A stretch of 64,000 nucleotides of DNA from positions 5,995,001 to 6,059,000 of the forward strand of contig NZ_CP023694.1 of NCBI RefSeq assembly GCF_008705135.1, written 5' to 3'. The notes beneath the pieces were generated by a model. It worked only from the letters and a program-made list of their open reading frames with translations, was not told the DNA's origin and did no database searches. Each line of letters begins with the position of its first letter. The stretch's first letter is position 1. Source of the DNA: Streptomyces coeruleorubidus (GTDB taxonomy: Bacteria > Actinomycetota > Actinomycetes > Streptomycetales > Streptomycetaceae). A program made the position numbers and the translations under genes. Below are positions 26,388-35,946 of the stretch, piece by piece.

Positions 26388-27074
26388 GTGGACCTTCAGA
26401 AGCAGACCGCGCCCGCCGCCTCCGAGCTCCGCGCCTCCGACGCCGAGCGCGACCGCATCGCCGACATCCTGCACGACGCCCTCGCCGAGGGCCGTCTCAC
26501 CGTGGACGAGCACGCGGAGCGCGTCGAGGGGGTACTGCGCGCCAAGACGGTCGGCGAACTGGACGTCTTCATACGGGACTTGCCCGCCGCCCACCGTCAG
26601 GGCCCCGGCCCCTCGCCCGCCCCGGCCCCGCACCGCCCCACCGTCGGCGCCATCCCGATCGACCCGGACGACAACGTGGTCGCGATCTTCAGTAGCGCCG
26701 TCCGCAAGGGCCGCTGGCGCGCGGGCCGCCGTATCCATGCATACGCGATCTTCGGCAGTGTCGAGATAGACCTCAGCGAGGCGCTCTTCGACCACCAGCA
26801 GGTCATGATCAAGTCGTTCTCGGTCTTCGGCAGCGTCGAGATCCGCGTCCCGGAGAACGTGTCGCTGCGCGGCATGGGCGGCGGCGTGCTCGGCAGCTTC
26901 GAGGTGGACACGCTCGACTCGGGCGAACCGGAGGCCCCGATCGTCTACGTCGACGGCTGGGCCGTCCTGGGCAGCGTCGAGGCGCGGCCCCGGCGCGGCA
27001 AGGTCGTCGCGGACATCCTCGACCGGGTGCAGCGCAAGGTCGACAAGGGTTTGCGCAAGCACCTGAACCATTGA
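26388..27074 (+). CDS. DUF1707 (SHOCT-like) and LiaF-like domain protein
   Basis: The GTG at 26388 (MDLQKQTAPA) was chosen because a TACGCT -10 box stands six bases before it; a GTG seven codons earlier lies inside that promoter. The 228-residue protein opens with DUF1707 (LRASDAERDRIADILHDAL then EGRLTVDEHAERVEGV), a short helical domain often at the start of actinobacterial membrane-stress proteins. A Pro-rich linker leads to a beta-rich domain of repeated FGSVEI/LGSVEA units (IFGSVEIDLSEALF, VFGSVEIRVPENV), like the C-terminal domain of LiaF cell-wall-stress regulators. No membrane helix is evident. It probably acts in the cytoplasm; its role is unknown. Confidence 0.85.
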   Translation: MDLQKQTAPAASELRASDAERDRIADILHDALAEGRLTVDEHAERVEGVLRAKTVGELDVFIRDLPAAHRQGPGPSPAPAPHRPTVGAIPIDPDDNVVAIFSSAVRKGRWRAGRRIHAYAIFGSVEIDLSEALFDHQQVMIKSFSVFGSVEIRVPENVSLRGMGGGVLGSFEVDTLDSGEPEAPIVYVDGWAVLGSVEARPRRGKVVADILDRVQRKVDKGLRKHLNH

Positions 27075-27248
27075 CGCTTGCGAATCCACCGGGATCCGGA
27101 GCAAATCGGTCCACCGGTGACGCCGCTCCACGGAACCCGAAAACGGGGGCGAAACCAGCGCTTCGGAACTCAGTGCATAGGCGCGCGCACAGCGGGTAGG
27201 CCTTGCTGCATCGTCTCTCGCTCGCGAAGCCGTCGTCAGGAGTAGACC

Positions 27249-27623
27249 GTGCTGCAACCGCCGCATTCGTCCCTGGTAGCTGCCGTTCCGGCCCCGCGGG
27301 TGCCAGCGCGAGACAGGGACCAAGACGCCCCGTGGCACACCGAGGCGGTGTGCCGGCGTGACGAGGCGGGCCTGTTCTTCGCCCCCTCCAAGGAGCCCAC
27401 GGCCGCCCGGCTCTCCCGGGAGGAGGCGGCGAAGCGGGTCTGCGCCCGCTGCCCGGTGATGGTCGAGTGCCGCGAGCACGCCCTCCTCCAGCCCGAGCCC
27501 TATGGCGTGTGGGGCGGCCTCACCGCCGCAGAACGCCGCGTGGTCCTGGCCCGGCGCCGCCGCCGGGACCTGGAACTGAAGAAGGCGGCCCGCTCGGCGA
27601 GCACGATAGCCGCGGCAGGCTGA
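27249..27623 (+). CDS. wblI: WhiB-like (Wbl) Fe-S regulator
   Basis: This 124-residue Wbl protein has the four cluster-binding cysteines Cys35, Cys65, Cys68 and Cys74 (VCRRD and VCARCPVMVEC), the conserved turn YGVWGG (85-90) and a basic C-terminal tail RRRRRDLELKK that binds DNA. Wbl proteins hold a [4Fe-4S] cluster and usually act with a sigma factor on promoters controlling development, redox balance or drug resistance. The position between a DUF1707 gene and glpX, close to the Fe-S fumarase, matches S. coelicolor wblI as I remember it, hence the symbol. The GTG start has CAGGAG upstream. A strong terminator follows. Confidence 0.9.
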   Translation: MLQPPHSSLVAAVPAPRVPARDRDQDAPWHTEAVCRRDEAGLFFAPSKEPTAARLSREEAAKRVCARCPVMVECREHALLQPEPYGVWGGLTAAERRVVLARRRRRDLELKKAARSASTIAAAG

Positions 27624-27633
27624 CCGGCACGCA

Positions 27634-27678
27634 CGACGAAAAGGGCGCCCCCACCGCACCGGGGGCGCCCTTTCGTCG
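27634..27678. terminator. Bidirectional terminator between wblI and glpX
   Basis: A stem of 18 bp with one bulged A (27634-27652 with 27661-27678) lies between converging genes. On the plus strand the 3' arm contains CCCTTTCG, on the minus strand AAAGGG is mirrored, so it can act both ways. Confidence 0.85.
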
Positions 27679-27713
27679 CGGGGTGGGCTGCCCGAGCCCC
27701 ACCCCTCTTCGCG

Positions 27714-28748
27714 CTACTTGCCCTTGTCGAAGTCGATCGCGCTGTAGGCCCGCAGCTTGCTCAGCCGGTGCTCCGAATCGATTCTGCGCACCGTCCCCGA
27801 CCGCGACCGCATCACGATCGAGTCGGTCGTGGCGGTCTCGGCCCGGTACCGGACCCCCCGCAGCAGCTCCCCGTCGGTGATCCCGGTCGCCACGAAGAAC
27901 ACGTTCTCCCCGGTGACCAGGTCCTCGGTCGTCAGGACCCGGTCGAGATCATGGCCCGCGTCGATCGCCCGCTGCCGCTCCTCGTCGTCCTTGGGCCACA
28001 GCTTGCCCTGGATCGTGCCGCCCAGGCACTTCACGGCACACGCCGAGATGATGCCCTCCGGCGTACCGCCGATGCCGAGCAGCAGATCGACCCCGGTGCC
28101 CTCCCGCAGCGCCAGGATCGAGCCGGCCACGTCGCCGTCGGAGATCAGCCTGATCCGCGCACCGGTGTCCCGGATCTCCTTGATGATGCCCTCGTGCCGC
28201 GGCCGGTCCAGGATCACCACGGTCACGTCCTCGGGCGCGGACCGCTTGGCCTTGGCGACCCGGCGGATGTTCACCGACACCGGCGCGTTGATGTCGACGA
28301 AGTCGGCGGCCTCGGGCCCGGTGACGAGCTTGTCCATGTAGAAGACGGCGGACGGGTCGAACATGGACCCGCGCTCGGCGGCGGCCAGCACCGCGATCGC
28401 GTTGGTCATGCCCTTCGCGGTCAGCGTGGTGCCGTCGATCGGGTCGACGGCGATGTCGCACTCGGGCCCCGTCCCGTCGCCCACGCGCTCCCCGTTGAAC
28501 AGCATCGGGGCCTCGTCCTTCTCGCCCTCCCCGATGACGACGACGCCGTTCATCGAGACGGTGGAGACGAGGGTGCGCATGGCACGCACCGCGGCACCGT
28601 CGGCGCCGTTCTTGTCACCCCGCCCGACCCAGCGGCCCGCGGCCATCGCCGCTGCCTCGGTCACCCGGACCAGCTCCAGGGCGAGGTTGCGGTCGGGGGC
28701 TTCGGAGGGCACATCGAGTTCGGACGGCAAGTGATGATGCTCGGTCAT
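27714..28748 (-). CDS. glpX: Class II fructose-1,6-bisphosphatase (GlpX)
   Basis: This 344-residue gluconeogenic enzyme hydrolyses fructose-1,6-bisphosphate to fructose-6-phosphate. Motifs of the class II family: GRGDKNGADGAAV (42-54), IGEGEKDEAPML (72-83) and the metal site DPIDGTT (102-108), then LIGIGGTPEGI-like LLGIGGTPEGIISA. It is the usual fructose bisphosphatase of high-GC actinobacteria, as in M. tuberculosis. The start is an ATG (MTEHHHLPSEL) with an AGGTGCG-type purine site upstream. It is divergent from the DUF4245 gene and converges with wblI across a strong terminator. Confidence 0.95.
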   Translation of the reverse strand: MTEHHHLPSELDVPSEAPDRNLALELVRVTEAAAMAAGRWVGRGDKNGADGAAVRAMRTLVSTVSMNGVVVIGEGEKDEAPMLFNGERVGDGTGPECDIAVDPIDGTTLTAKGMTNAIAVLAAAERGSMFDPSAVFYMDKLVTGPEAADFVDINAPVSVNIRRVAKAKRSAPEDVTVVILDRPRHEGIIKEIRDTGARIRLISDGDVAGSILALREGTGVDLLLGIGGTPEGIISACAVKCLGGTIQGKLWPKDDEERQRAIDAGHDLDRVLTTEDLVTGENVFFVATGITDGELLRGVRYRAETATTDSIVMRSRSGTVRRIDSEHRLSKLRAYSAIDFDKGK

Positions 28749-28874
28749 CGGAGCGCACCTTTCTGTACGACGACGGCCGGATGAGGGTGTTGTTGACCGA
28801 CTCTATCGCCGAGCCCGCAAAATGAGCAGGGGCCCCCACGGATGAGCGCACCGGAGACCTGCGACGATAGGGAC

Positions 28875-29399
28875 GTGGCAGGCACGAACGGCAAGCAGAA
28901 GACGGCGCGGGACATGATCCTCTCCATGGGAGTCATCGTCCTCGTGGCGGGCGTCATATACCTCTTCATCCCGCACGACGACAGCGCGCCCGACACCAAG
29001 CGCGTCGACTACCGGGTCGAGCTGCTCACGGCACGCCGCGCCGCCTCGTACCCCGTGGCCGCGCCCCAGGGCCTGCCCGACACATGGAAGGCCACCTCCG
29101 TCCGCTTCCAGGGCGACGAGTTCGACGCCTGGCACCTCGGCTTCCACGACCCCGAGGGGGAGTACGTGGCCGTCGAGCAGTCCACTCAGCGGCGCCCCGT
29201 CTTCCTCGACGAGGCGACCCAGGGCGCGCGGGAGACCGGGAAGGCCGAGAAGATCGACGGCCGGACCTGGACCCGCTACGAGGGCGGCCGGTACGACGCG
29301 CTGGTCCTCGAAGGCACCAAGGGCTCGACGACGGTCGTGACGGGTACCGCGCCGTTCGCGCAGCTGACGAAGATGGCGGACGCGCTGAAGACGGAGTGA
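28875..29399 (+). CDS. DUF4245 membrane-anchored protein
   Basis: This 174-residue protein begins with a polar head (MAGTNGKQKTARDM), one transmembrane helix (ILSMGVIVLVAGVIYLFIP) and a 130-residue extracytoplasmic domain with the DUF4245 pattern (YPVAAPQGLPDTWKATSVRF, YVAVEQS, WTRYEGGRYDALV, TTVVTGTAPFAQL). The GTG at 28875 was preferred to an ATG 33 bases upstream because the protein then starts right before the helix, as in related proteins. It sits divergent from glpX, a conserved actinobacterial neighbourhood. Function unknown. Confidence 0.85.
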   Translation: MAGTNGKQKTARDMILSMGVIVLVAGVIYLFIPHDDSAPDTKRVDYRVELLTARRAASYPVAAPQGLPDTWKATSVRFQGDEFDAWHLGFHDPEGEYVAVEQSTQRRPVFLDEATQGARETGKAEKIDGRTWTRYEGGRYDALVLEGTKGSTTVVTGTAPFAQLTKMADALKTE

Positions 29400-29410
29400 G
29401 ACGGAAGTGC

Positions 29411-29458
29411 GCACGCGAGAAAGGCCCCCGGCGAGCACCGGGGGCCTTTCTCGTGTGC
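29411..29458. terminator. Long terminator between DUF4245 and nitroreductase genes
   Basis: A 21-bp stem with one G-T wobble (29411-29431 with 29438-29458) and a 6-base loop contains CCTTTCTCG in its 3' arm. It lies 11 bases after one stop and 5 bases before the stop of the converging gene. Confidence 0.85.
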
Positions 29459-29463
29459 GTCGG

Positions 29464-30054
29464 TCAGACGGTCGTGACGACCTGGTCGAACTCCAGGCGC
29501 GGGGAGCGCGGGTACCAGGCGTCCGGGCCCGGACGGCCGATGTTGACGACCATCAGCGGGGTGTGGTCGTCGTCCAGGAACTCCTTGCGCACGCCCTCGA
29601 AGTCGAAGCCGGTCATCGGGCCGGCGGCGAGACCGGCGGCGCGGACGCCGACGATGAAGTACGCGGCCTGGAGGGCGGCGTTCAGCGTGGCGGCGTTCTC
29701 GCGGACCGGGCGCTCGGCGAAGAAGAGGTCCTTCACCTGCGGCATGGCCGGGAAGAGGTGCGGCAGCTCCTCGTGGAACTCGTTGTCCGCGGAGAGGATC
29801 GCGACCAGCGGGGCGGCGGCCGTCTTGGGCTGGTTGCCCTCGGCCATGTGCCGCACCAGGCGCTCGCGGGCCTCGGGGGAGCGGACCAGGGTGATGCGCA
29901 GCGGGGTCTGGTTGAAGGCGGTCGGGCCGTACTTGACCAGGTCGTAGATCGCCTGCACCTGCTCGTCGGTCACCGGCTCGTCGGTGAAGGTGTTGGCGGT
30001 GCGGGCCTCGCGGAACAGCAGGTCCTGCGCGGCGGGGTCAAGGGCGAGAGACAT
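29464..30054 (-). CDS. Nitroreductase family protein (RutE/HadB-like)
   Basis: This 196-residue flavoprotein starts MSLALDPAAQDLLFREART; the region upstream of this ATG holds its promoter, so the longer frame to 30129 is wrong. The nitroreductase fold is recognised from ARTANTFTDEPVTDEQ, YGPTAFNQTPLRI, the central NAALQAAYFIVGVRAAGL and the final GMTGFD/EFL..-like GPMTGFDFEGV and MVVNIGRPGPDAW. It resembles the RutE/malonic semialdehyde reductase subgroup, which uses FMN and NADPH. No rut genes are nearby, so a general oxidoreductase role is more likely. A near-consensus promoter lies upstream. Confidence 0.88.
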   Translation of the reverse strand: MSLALDPAAQDLLFREARTANTFTDEPVTDEQVQAIYDLVKYGPTAFNQTPLRITLVRSPEARERLVRHMAEGNQPKTAAAPLVAILSADNEFHEELPHLFPAMPQVKDLFFAERPVRENAATLNAALQAAYFIVGVRAAGLAAGPMTGFDFEGVRKEFLDDDHTPLMVVNIGRPGPDAWYPRSPRLEFDQVVTTV

Positions 30055-30100
30055 GGATGAACCTTTGAACCTTCTCGAGCGGGTACGTCGGATGTCTCCG

Positions 30101-30129
30101 ACCGTAGGCGAGTGAAGTTCAACGTTCAA
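30101..30129 (-). promoter_or_regulatory. Vegetative-type promoter of the nitroreductase gene
   Basis: On the minus strand TTGAAC (30129-30124), a 17-base spacer and TACGGT (30106-30101) make a near-consensus HrdB-type promoter about 50 bases before the ATG. The -35 is doubled as GTTGAACGTTGAAC, which may be an operator. Confidence 0.75.
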
Positions 30130-30193
30130 CCAAATCTGGGGTGTCGTGTGTCACCTCACAGTGAACCGCCCGTGCCGCTCAGCGCCCGCTTCG

Positions 30194-30439
30194 CTACTCC
30201 CCGTCCGCTTCGCCCGAGGTCTCCTCCGCCAGCGCCGCGTCCAGCCGCGCCCGCGCCCCGTCCAGCCAGCGCCGGCACACCTTGGCCAGCTCCTCGCCGC
30301 GCTCCCACAGCGCGAGGGACTCCTCCAGCGTCGTACCGCCCGCCTCCAGGCGGCGCACGACCTCGATCAGCTCGTCCCGCGCCTGCTCGTACCCGAGCGC
30401 CTCGGTCATGCCCGCTGTCTCATCAACCTCGCTGGTCAT
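30194..30439 (-). CDS. xseB: Exodeoxyribonuclease VII small subunit
   Basis: This 81-residue protein has the XseB pattern GYEQARDELIEVVRRLEAGG followed by TLEESLALWERGEELAKVCR, two helices that coil around the large subunit. The nuclease degrades single-stranded DNA without metal. The ATG at 30439 lies nine bases after the xseA stop, so the genes form an operon. Met11 is a possible later start. The acidic tail (EETSGEADGE) is variable in the family. Confidence 0.92.
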   Translation of the reverse strand: MTSEVDETAGMTEALGYEQARDELIEVVRRLEAGGTTLEESLALWERGEELAKVCRRWLDGARARLDAALAEETSGEADGE

Positions 30440-30448
30440 CCACCCACC

Positions 30449-31657
30449 CTATGTGTCCACTCGTACGGAGAACTCACCCTCGGAGACCCGCGCGCGCAGG
30501 GCCTCACCGGCCTCCACCTCGCCGGGGTCGCGGACGGCGTGCCCGTCCGCCTTCTGGAGCACGGCGTACCCGCGCTTCAGGGTCGCGGCGGGGGAGAGGG
30601 CCACCACGCGCGCGTGCGTGTGCGCCAGCTCCGAGTCCGCCCGGTCGAGCTGGTGCCGCAGACAGCGCCGGCTCCGGTCGAGCAGGTCCGCCACATGGTC
30701 GGCGCGCTCGTCGATCATCCGGTGCGGATCCTCTATCGACGGGCGCGCCAGGGCGTGGGCCAGCCCGCGCTCCTCCCGCTCCACCAGCGCCGCCACGCAC
30801 CGCCGCGCCCGGTCCCGCAGCAGCCGCACGCGCTCGTACTCCTCGCCGACGTCCGGCACGACCTTCTTCGCGGCGTCGGTCGGGGTGGAGGCGCGCAGGT
30901 CGGCGACGTGGTCGAGGAGCGGGTTGTCGGGCTCGTGCCCGATCGCGGACACCACGGGCGTGCGGCACTCGGCCACCGTCCGGATCAGCTGCTCGTCGGA
31001 GAACGGCAACAGGTCCTCCACGCTGCCGCCGCCGCGCGCCACGATGATCACGTCCACGTCCTCGATCGCGTCCAGCTCCTTCACGGCCTGCACGACCTGC
31101 GGCACGGCGTGCACGCCCTGCACGGCGACGTTGCGCACCTCGAAGCGCACGGCCGGCCAGCGGTGCCGGGCGTTCTCCAGCACGTCCCGCTCGGCGGCAG
31201 AGGCCCGCCCGCACACCAGCCCGACGAGCTGCGGAAGGAAGGGCAGCGGCTTCTTCCGCTCCGGCGCGAACAGGCCCTCGCGCGTGAGGGCCTTCTTCAG
31301 CTGCTCCAGGCGGGCGAGCAGCTCACCGACACCGACGGGCCTTATCTCGGCGGCCCGCAGCGACAGCTGCCCCCGCGGGGCGTACCACTCGGGCTTCGCC
31401 AGGACGACGACCCGGGCGCCCTCGCTCACCACGTCCGCGACGGCGTCGAACACCTGCCGGTAGCAGGTGACGCTGACGGAGATGTCGTACGAGGGATCCC
31501 GCAGCGTCAGGAACACCACACCGGCGCCCGGCCGCCGCGACAACTGCGTGATCTGCCCCTCGACCCACACCGCCCCGAGCCGGTCGATCCACCCCCCGAT
31601 GAGCCGCGACACCTCACCGACGGGGAGCGGGGATTCCGGAGACGTGTTCACAGCCAT
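30449..31657 (-). CDS. xseA: Exodeoxyribonuclease VII large subunit
   Basis: This 402-residue protein has an N-terminal OB fold (PLPVGEVSRLIGGWIDRLGAVWVEGQI, then SVSVTCYRQVFD) and a catalytic domain with VGLVCGRASAAERDVLENARHRW (about residues 135-157), DVDVIIVARGGGSVEDLLPF and ISAIGHEPDN-like VSAIGHEPDNPLLDHVADLRASTPTDAA, followed by long coiled-coil helices. It cuts single-stranded DNA together with XseB, encoded nine bases downstream. The start MAVNTSPESPLPV was chosen; the earlier part of the frame is poorly conserved. Divergent from ispH. Confidence 0.94.
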   Translation of the reverse strand: MAVNTSPESPLPVGEVSRLIGGWIDRLGAVWVEGQITQLSRRPGAGVVFLTLRDPSYDISVSVTCYRQVFDAVADVVSEGARVVVLAKPEWYAPRGQLSLRAAEIRPVGVGELLARLEQLKKALTREGLFAPERKKPLPFLPQLVGLVCGRASAAERDVLENARHRWPAVRFEVRNVAVQGVHAVPQVVQAVKELDAIEDVDVIIVARGGGSVEDLLPFSDEQLIRTVAECRTPVVSAIGHEPDNPLLDHVADLRASTPTDAAKKVVPDVGEEYERVRLLRDRARRCVAALVEREERGLAHALARPSIEDPHRMIDERADHVADLLDRSRRCLRHQLDRADSELAHTHARVVALSPAATLKRGYAVLQKADGHAVRDPGEVEAGEALRARVSEGEFSVRVDT

Positions 31658-31786
31658 GCCCGCGAGCGTAGTGGCCACCGCTGACAACACGGCCCACCCG
31701 CCCGGCGACGCGGGTCCCGGCGCCTTCGCATCCGTCACTCACACCGCGCCCTGTCAGTCTTCCCGGGGACTCCACACGGTGCGATC

Positions 31787-31814
31787 TTCGACGCGCCCGA
31801 CGCGGCCTTACGAT
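31787..31814 (+). promoter_or_regulatory. Leaderless promoter of ispH
   Basis: TTCGAC (31787-31792), a 16-base spacer and TACGAT (31809-31814) end seven bases before the ATG at 31822, with no ribosome site between. Confidence 0.65.
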
Positions 31815-31821
31815 GGGACGC

Positions 31822-32838
31822 ATGTCTGCTTCGCCTGGCCGCCGTGTCCTGCTCGCCGCCCCCCGTGGCTACTGCGCGGGTGTGGACCGCGCCGTGATCG
31901 CCGTCGAGAAAGCGCTGGAGCAGTACGGCGCTCCGGTCTACGTCCGGCACGAGATCGTCCACAACAAGTACGTCGTGCAGACCCTGGAGAAGAAGGGCGC
32001 GATCTTCGTCGAGCAGACGGAGGAGGTGCCCCCGGGGAACATCGTCATGTTCTCGGCGCACGGCGTGGCCCCCGTCGTCCACGAGGAGGCCGAGCGCGGC
32101 CGCCTCGCCACCATCGACGCCACCTGCCCGCTGGTCACCAAGGTCCACAAGGAAGCCGTCCGCTTCGCCGGTGAGGACTACGACATCCTCCTGATCGGCC
32201 ACGAGGGCCACGAGGAGGTCATCGGCACCTCCGGCGAGGCCCCCGACCACATCCAGCTCGTCGACGGGCCGGGCGATGTGCAGAAGGTCGAGGTCCGCGA
32301 CCCGTCCAAGGTCGTCTGGCTCTCCCAGACCACGCTGTCCGTCGACGAGACCATGGAGACCGTCGACGCCCTGAAGGAGAAGTTCCCGCAGCTCATCTCC
32401 CCGCCCAGCGACGACATCTGCTACGCCACGCAGAACCGCCAGCTCGCCGTGAAGCAGATGGGCGCCGAGTCGGACCTGGTCATCGTGGTCGGCTCCCGCA
32501 ACTCCTCCAACTCCAAGCGGCTCGTGGAGGTCGCCAAGATCGCGGGAGCGCGCGAGGCGTACCTGGTGGACTTCGCCGACGAGATCGACGAGGCCTGGCT
32601 GGAGGGTGTCTCCACGGTCGGCGTCACCTCGGGCGCGTCCGTCCCGGAGGTCCTGGTCGAGCAGGTCCTGGAGTGGCTCTCCCAGCGCGGCTTCGAGGAC
32701 GTCGAGATCGTCAAGGCGGCCGAGGAGTCCATCACCTTCTCGCTGCCCAAGGAGCTGCGCCGCGACCTGCGTGAGGAGGCGACGGCGCTGGTCGCCGAGC
32801 GCCGCGGCGCCGGAACCGGTGAGGATTCCGGGCAGTGA
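31822..32838 (+). CDS. ispH: 4-hydroxy-3-methylbut-2-enyl diphosphate reductase IspH
   Basis: This 338-residue Fe-S enzyme catalyses the last step of the MEP pathway, making isopentenyl and dimethylallyl diphosphate. Three Cys cluster ligands are present: Cys18 (RGYCAGVDR), Cys102 (DATCPLV) and Cys200 (DDICYATQNRQ), with the catalytic HEGHEEVIGT block at 127-136 and the substrate-binding SRNSSNSKRL. The ATG at 31822 (MSASPGRR) is preferred to 31813 because of the -10 box at 31809-31814; the mRNA is likely leaderless. It feeds the prenyltransferase encoded earlier in the window. An acidic C-terminal tail is dispensable-looking. Confidence 0.96.
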   Translation: MSASPGRRVLLAAPRGYCAGVDRAVIAVEKALEQYGAPVYVRHEIVHNKYVVQTLEKKGAIFVEQTEEVPPGNIVMFSAHGVAPVVHEEAERGRLATIDATCPLVTKVHKEAVRFAGEDYDILLIGHEGHEEVIGTSGEAPDHIQLVDGPGDVQKVEVRDPSKVVWLSQTTLSVDETMETVDALKEKFPQLISPPSDDICYATQNRQLAVKQMGAESDLVIVVGSRNSSNSKRLVEVAKIAGAREAYLVDFADEIDEAWLEGVSTVGVTSGASVPEVLVEQVLEWLSQRGFEDVEIVKAAEESITFSLPKELRRDLREEATALVAERRGAGTGEDSGQ

Positions 32839-32907
32839 TCGGGGAGCCGCCGGGCGGGGATCGCCGTACGGCCGGTGACGGTCGGTCCCTCGTCGTAACG
32901 TAGGGCC

Positions 32908-33654
32908 ATGCAGATCTTCGGTGTGGACATCGGCGGTTCCGGGATCAAGGGTGCCCCGGTGGACCTGGACAAGGGCGACCTGGCTCAGGAGCGCCACAAG
33001 GTCCTCACGCCGCACCCGGCCACGCCCGACGGGGTGGCCGACGGCGTCAAGCAGGTCGTCGACCACTTCGGCTGGACGGGCCCGGTCGGGGTCACGTTCC
33101 CGGGCGTGGTCACCGGCGGAGCCACGATCCGGACGGCGGCCAACGTCGACGACAGCTGGATCGACACCGACGCGCGCGTGCTGCTCGGCGAGCGGCTGGG
33201 CGGACTGCCGGTGACGGTGGTGAACGACGCGGACGCGGCGGGCGTCGCCGAGATGAACTTCGGCGCCGGCCGCGGCCGCCGCGGCACGGTGATCGTGCTC
33301 ACGTTCGGCACGGGCATCGGCAGCGCGGTCTTCGTCGACGGCGTCCTGGTCCCCAACACCGAGCTGGGCCACCTGGAGCTCGACGGGCACGACGCGGAGA
33401 AGCGGGCCTCCAGCAAGGCCCGCGAGGACCACGACATGACGTGGGAGCACTGGGCGGTGCACCGCGTGCGCAGGTACCTCGCCCACGTCGAGATGCTGTT
33501 CTCGCCGGAGCTGTTCATCATCGGCGGCGGCGTCAGCCGCAAGTCACACAAGTTCCTGCCCCACATCGAGGGCATCAAGGCCGAGATCGTCCCGGCGCAG
33601 CTGCAGAACAACGCGGGGATCGTGGGCGCGGCGATGCGGGCGGCCGGGCACTAG
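32908..33654 (+). CDS. ppgK: Polyphosphate glucokinase (ROK family)
   Basis: This 248-residue protein starts MQIFGVDIGGSGIKGAPVD, the phosphate-binding loop of the actinobacterial polyphosphate/ATP glucokinase. Further motifs: VGVTFPGVVTGG, the catalytic VVNDADAAGVAEMNFGAG, and GTGIGSAVFVDGVLVPNTELGHLEL. It phosphorylates glucose using polyphosphate (and often ATP). A TAACGT box (32896-32901) ends six bases before the ATG with no ribosome site, so leaderless expression is likely. It follows ispH on the same strand after 69 bases, probably as its own transcription unit. Confidence 0.95.
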   Translation: MQIFGVDIGGSGIKGAPVDLDKGDLAQERHKVLTPHPATPDGVADGVKQVVDHFGWTGPVGVTFPGVVTGGATIRTAANVDDSWIDTDARVLLGERLGGLPVTVVNDADAAGVAEMNFGAGRGRRGTVIVLTFGTGIGSAVFVDGVLVPNTELGHLELDGHDAEKRASSKAREDHDMTWEHWAVHRVRRYLAHVEMLFSPELFIIGGGVSRKSHKFLPHIEGIKAEIVPAQLQNNAGIVGAAMRAAGH

Positions 33655-33714
33655 AGCCGGGCGCAACGCCGGCGGACGGGCCCGGCCGTCACACCGACGG
33701 GAAAGCCCCGGCTG

Positions 33715-34299
33715 TCACACCTGCGGACGGGTCCCGGCCGCCGCCCGTCGCCGGTGCACCAGCCGGATCCGCCGGACGATCACGATCAGCCCGGCGACGA
33801 GCGTGCCGCCGTACAGCCACCCGGCGTGCGTGGCGAGCGCCGTCACCAGCCCCATCAGCATGCCGCCGGTCCCGTCGCCGTCCGCCACCGGCAGCAGCCC
33901 CACGGCGAACGCGATGGGCACGACGACGGGCGCGGTCATCAGATCCCCGCGGCGCACCCAGACGGCGGTCAGCACGCACACCGGCAGGAACAGCACGCCG
34001 TACGCCGTCAGCGACGCCCCGAACAGCACCGCGCAGAGCCCGCCGATCAGGAACATCACCAGCGCGCAGAACAACCCGCTGCCCAGTCCGGTCAGCCGGG
34101 GGTTCGGCATCCTGGCCAGGGCGGGTGCCGGCGCGGGGGCCGGCCGCCGTACGGCCGCCGGACGGCGCTGGGGCCCCGGCTGCCGGACCGCTCGCACCGC
34201 TCCGCCGTCCGCTCCTCGTCCCGCCTGCGGCGGCAGGGACGACCTCGGCCGGTCACGTCGCGGTCCGTACTGGGCAGGTCGCGTCCTGTATCGCTCCAC
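33715..34299 (-). CDS. Small membrane protein with Pro/Arg-rich head (DUF6542-like)
   Basis: This 194-residue protein has an Arg/Pro/Ala-rich cytoplasmic head (about 65 residues) and four to five hydrophobic helices: LGSGLFCALVMFLIGGLCAVLF, YGVLFLPVCVLTAVWV (each written as family context), APVVVPIAFAVGLLPV, GMLMGLVTALATHAG and LVAGLIVIVRRIRL. I recognise the layout from Streptomyces proteins called DUF6542 but no activity is known. The GTG start lies six bases after TAAGTT (34311-34306 on the minus strand), so it may be leaderless. It is divergent from ychF and converges with ppgK. Confidence 0.72.
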   Translation of the reverse strand: MERYRTRPAQYGPRRDRPRSSLPPQAGRGADGGAVRAVRQPGPQRRPAAVRRPAPAPAPALARMPNPRLTGLGSGLFCALVMFLIGGLCAVLFGASLTAYGVLFLPVCVLTAVWVRRGDLMTAPVVVPIAFAVGLLPVADGDGTGGMLMGLVTALATHAGWLYGGTLVAGLIVIVRRIRLVHRRRAAAGTRPQV

Positions 34300-34469
34300 T
34301 GCACCAACTTAGGTCGTTCAATATGCTGAATAGCCCCTCAGACACGCCGGGGACCGAGGCTTGGCCAAGCGTTCGATACGCCGCCGGCAGGGTTCCGGGT
34401 ACGCCGTAGACTGGTGGATCGGCCGGTCCCCTGGCCCTCTGGCCCTCTCCACTCACGGGAAGTCGCAAC

Positions 34470-35558
<1,089 letters not shown>

Positions 35559-35682
35559 GCGGATGAAATAACACCACGTCGCTGACGCGGCAAACATGCA
35601 GGCCAGAAGGGTGGAAGCCCGGCCCCTTCATCAACCCCGTGCTGGATCGGTGCTGGATATTCTGACCCGATGTCAGGAGTGC

Positions 35683-35946
35683 TCAGGTGTCGTAGACGGT
35701 GGAGCGATGCCCGACGTGCACGACCCACACCACCAGCTCACCGTTGTCGATCGTGTAGATCACGCGGTAGTCGCCTACGCGTAGGCGGCGCCGGTCGGGC
35801 TGGGAGGCCAGGGCCGTGGTGTTGAACCCCAGCGGGTCGCTCTCCAGCTCAGTCAGCTTGGCCAGAATACGGAGGGCCATGTCTCGCGGGACCTTGCGGA
35901 GTTCAGCCTGAGCCTCGGGTCGGAAGACGGTGCGGTACTCACTCAC
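35683..35946 (-). CDS. RelE/ParE-family toxin
   Basis: This 87-residue protein has the RelE fold pattern: YRTVFRPEAQAELRKVPRDMALRIL, LESDPLGFNTTAL and the C-terminal core RRLRVGDYRVIYTIDNGELVVWVVHVGHR, rich in Arg/Tyr/His residues used to cut mRNA on the ribosome. Its start overlaps the stop region of the antitoxin gene by eight bases, the standard antitoxin-first layout. The toxin would be held inactive by the Phd/YefM-like partner. It lies between ychF and a decayed gene region. Which substrate (mRNA or gyrase) is used cannot be read from sequence. Confidence 0.9.
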   Translation of the reverse strand: MSEYRTVFRPEAQAELRKVPRDMALRILAKLTELESDPLGFNTTALASQPDRRRLRVGDYRVIYTIDNGELVVWVVHVGHRSTVYDT